This document shows positions 62,768-64,000 of a DNA stretch of 64,000 bases, one piece after another; position 1 is the stretch's first letter; the number at the start of each line of letters is the position of its first letter. The stretch lies in NCBI GenBank assembly GCA_016169945.1, contig JADLSH010000333.1:496001-560000 (forward strand), in the 5' to 3' direction. The translations under genes and the position numbers were made by a program. The stretch is from Trachythela sp. YZ-2020. Taxonomy: Eukaryota; Cnidaria; Anthozoa; Malacalcyonacea; Clavulariidae. Below the pieces are notes generated by a model. It saw nothing but the letters and a program-made list of their open reading frames with translations, did no database searches and had not been told where the DNA came from.

Positions 62768-63180
62768 GTGAATTGTTGCATCCACAAGCGGAACAAAAAG
62801 GTAATCGTTCCGACATTCCTCGACTTTGCGAAACAAGCAAAAATAGGAGAAAAATATCAAGATTTAAAGGTCGAAAGCATAAAATATTATAGTGCAAAAC
62901 CCAGGAGGGTGAAGAATTCGTCGAAAGCACAGTATCGCGGTTGTCAGTGGTAAATACCATGGGCATTTGGGACCATATATGGCGTCAGCAAGCCAAAATC
63001 CGCCATGTTTTTTGCTTCACTTTTCTGCCTGGCGAACATTAGCGGCACGTCCTCCAGATATATAAAGCTCAGTGGTGTAACGCCTGTGCACAGGCCTTCG
63101 ACCCTATAATTGGGCCGAAGCCTGCACGCAGGCTATATCTTTACATATTAATTCTATTTTGTTATGATTGTTATGACCTC
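62768..63180. repeat. Right arm of the 4-kb inverted repeat
   Basis: 62945-63180 is inverted relative to the left arm at 59.2-59.8 kb. Just before it, a plus frame (62768-62953) encodes VIVPTFLDFAKQAKIGEKYQ and a basic tail. The matching part of the left arm is diverged, so the arms may be the ends of one transposon of about 4 kb. Confidence 0.6.
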
Positions 63181-63343
63181 GACGAAAAGGTCGATTTATT
63201 TTACGGGAAATTTCGTTCCTCGTTGCGAGTCGCAGCTTATAGTCCTTATAGGATGAAATTTCATTGTATTTTGTGAAAATTAAGCACCCAGATAATATGA
63301 AATCAACAGTAAAGTCAGATTTCCAGATAGCAGGCCAGCTAGA

Positions 63344-63960
63344 AGCCGGCTATTTCCGGCTGCTCAAATTTCAGCAGTCGGAAGTAGTTCTGCGTGCAGA
63401 TTTTACAAGTCTCTCTCTCGCTCCTTCTATTTTTCCATACGTCATGTAAACAACAATATAGTAGGTCTATATAGAAAGAGGGACTTGGAGCAAGTCTACC
63501 AAGGTATACTTGGAGCAAGTCTACCCAAGGTATACTTGGAGCAAGTCTACCCAAGGTATACTTGGAGCAAGTCTACCCCCTGCCGGCTATTTCTGGCTGC
63601 TCAAATTTGAGCAGCCGGAAGTAATTCTGCGTGCAGATTTTACAAGTCTCTCTCTCGCTCCTTCTATTTTTCCATACGTCATGTAAACAACAATATAGTA
63701 GGTCTATATAGAAAGAGGGACTTGGAGCAAGTCTACCAAGGTATACTTGGAGCAAGTCTACCCCCTGCCGGCTATTTCTGGCTGCTCGAATTTGAGCAGC
63801 CGGAAGTAATTCTGCGTGCAGATTTTACAAGTCCCTCTTTCGCTCCTTCGATTTTTCTGTACGTCATGTAAAAACAATATAGTAGCCCTACTCAGAAAGA
63901 GGGACTTGGGGCAAGTCTACCCAAGGTATACTTGAAGCAAGTCTATCCTTGGAGCAAGTC
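63344..63960. repeat. Tandem array of three units, 185-240 bp
   Basis: The units start near 63344, 63588 and 63772. Each begins CCGGCTATTT, has an inverted GGCTGCTCAAATTTGAGCAGCC core, a conserved middle (TCTGCGTGCAGATTTTACAA), and a tail of CTTGGAGCAAGTCTACC-type 26-bp units whose number varies, explaining the length differences. It continues to near the window end. Confidence 0.85.
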
Positions 63961-64000
63961 TACCCAAATCTACCTTTCATCCTGCTATTGTACCTAGCAA

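Noticed and set aside
1..64000. CRISPR arrays
   Set aside because: All tandem repeats seen lack unique spacers of constant length; the genome is eukaryotic.

Overview
This is a eukaryotic, almost certainly animal, sequence. It is AT-rich and contains spliceosomal splice sites, a type II tRNA-Leu-like gene, and dense nested transposons: Penelope-like elements (PLEs) with hammerhead ribozymes, hAT, Tc1-like, and CR1/L2-type LINEs. The mixture recalls cnidarian genomes, but I cannot fix the species from sequence alone.

Region 1 (1 to about 9.85 kb) differs from the rest. It holds short, intronless, tightly packed genes on both strands, with repeated upstream modules and repeated structured non-coding elements. 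It looks like part of an integrated DNA virus or virus-like element. A tandem array of tiny Arg/Lys-rich ORFs with a K-Q-x-G-G-F type motif resembles the layout of adenovirus-type pX (mu) core proteins. That suggests, without proving it, the Polinton/adintovirus/adenovirus side of the virus world. Several genes carry frameshifts or stops, so this copy is decaying. No polymerase, integrase, ATPase or capsid gene is in the window, and the element probably continues to the left. The most novel signals are here. One is a five-copy RNA-like structure: a closing stem stacked directly on a tRNA T-arm-like hairpin (loop TTAGATT, or TTCGACT in one copy), with compensating base changes. The other is a six-copy promoter-like module joining a CArG-type palindrome to an inverted CCAAT box.

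Region 2 (10.4-15.9 kb, minus strand) holds parts of a spliced HECT-domain ubiquitin-ligase-like gene. Its first exon has an in-frame stop, and a hAT element with exact 13-bp inverted ends and an 8-bp target duplication sits inside the gene. Region 3 (16-20.4 kb) has AT-rich satellite, small hAT MITEs, a Bcl-2-like exon ending in a splice donor, a tRNA-Leu(TAA)-like gene and a two-exon gene fragment.

Region 4 (20.3-29.8 kb) is a PLE cluster: two nearly identical GIY-YIG segments, three well-formed hammerhead ribozymes (two in a 287-bp tandem), tRNA-like sequences, a spliced hAT inserted with exact target duplication inside a PLE reverse transcriptase, and a decayed LINE. Region 5 (30-47.4 kb) has a decayed ZMYM1-type hAT, palindromes, a cysteine-peptidase-like ORF with internal repeats, a Tc1-like transposase, and two LINEs, one with an esterase ORF1. 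Region 6 (47.4-64 kb) has MITEs, two related DD34E transposase copies (one interrupted by a hAT MITE), another PLE with hammerhead-like ends, a duplicated GTGTAAA-rich element, nested inverted repeats and a terminal tandem array.

Outside region 1, most coding sequence is transposon-derived. The only host-like gene pieces are the HECT gene, the Bcl-2-like exon and the 19.4-19.9 kb gene.
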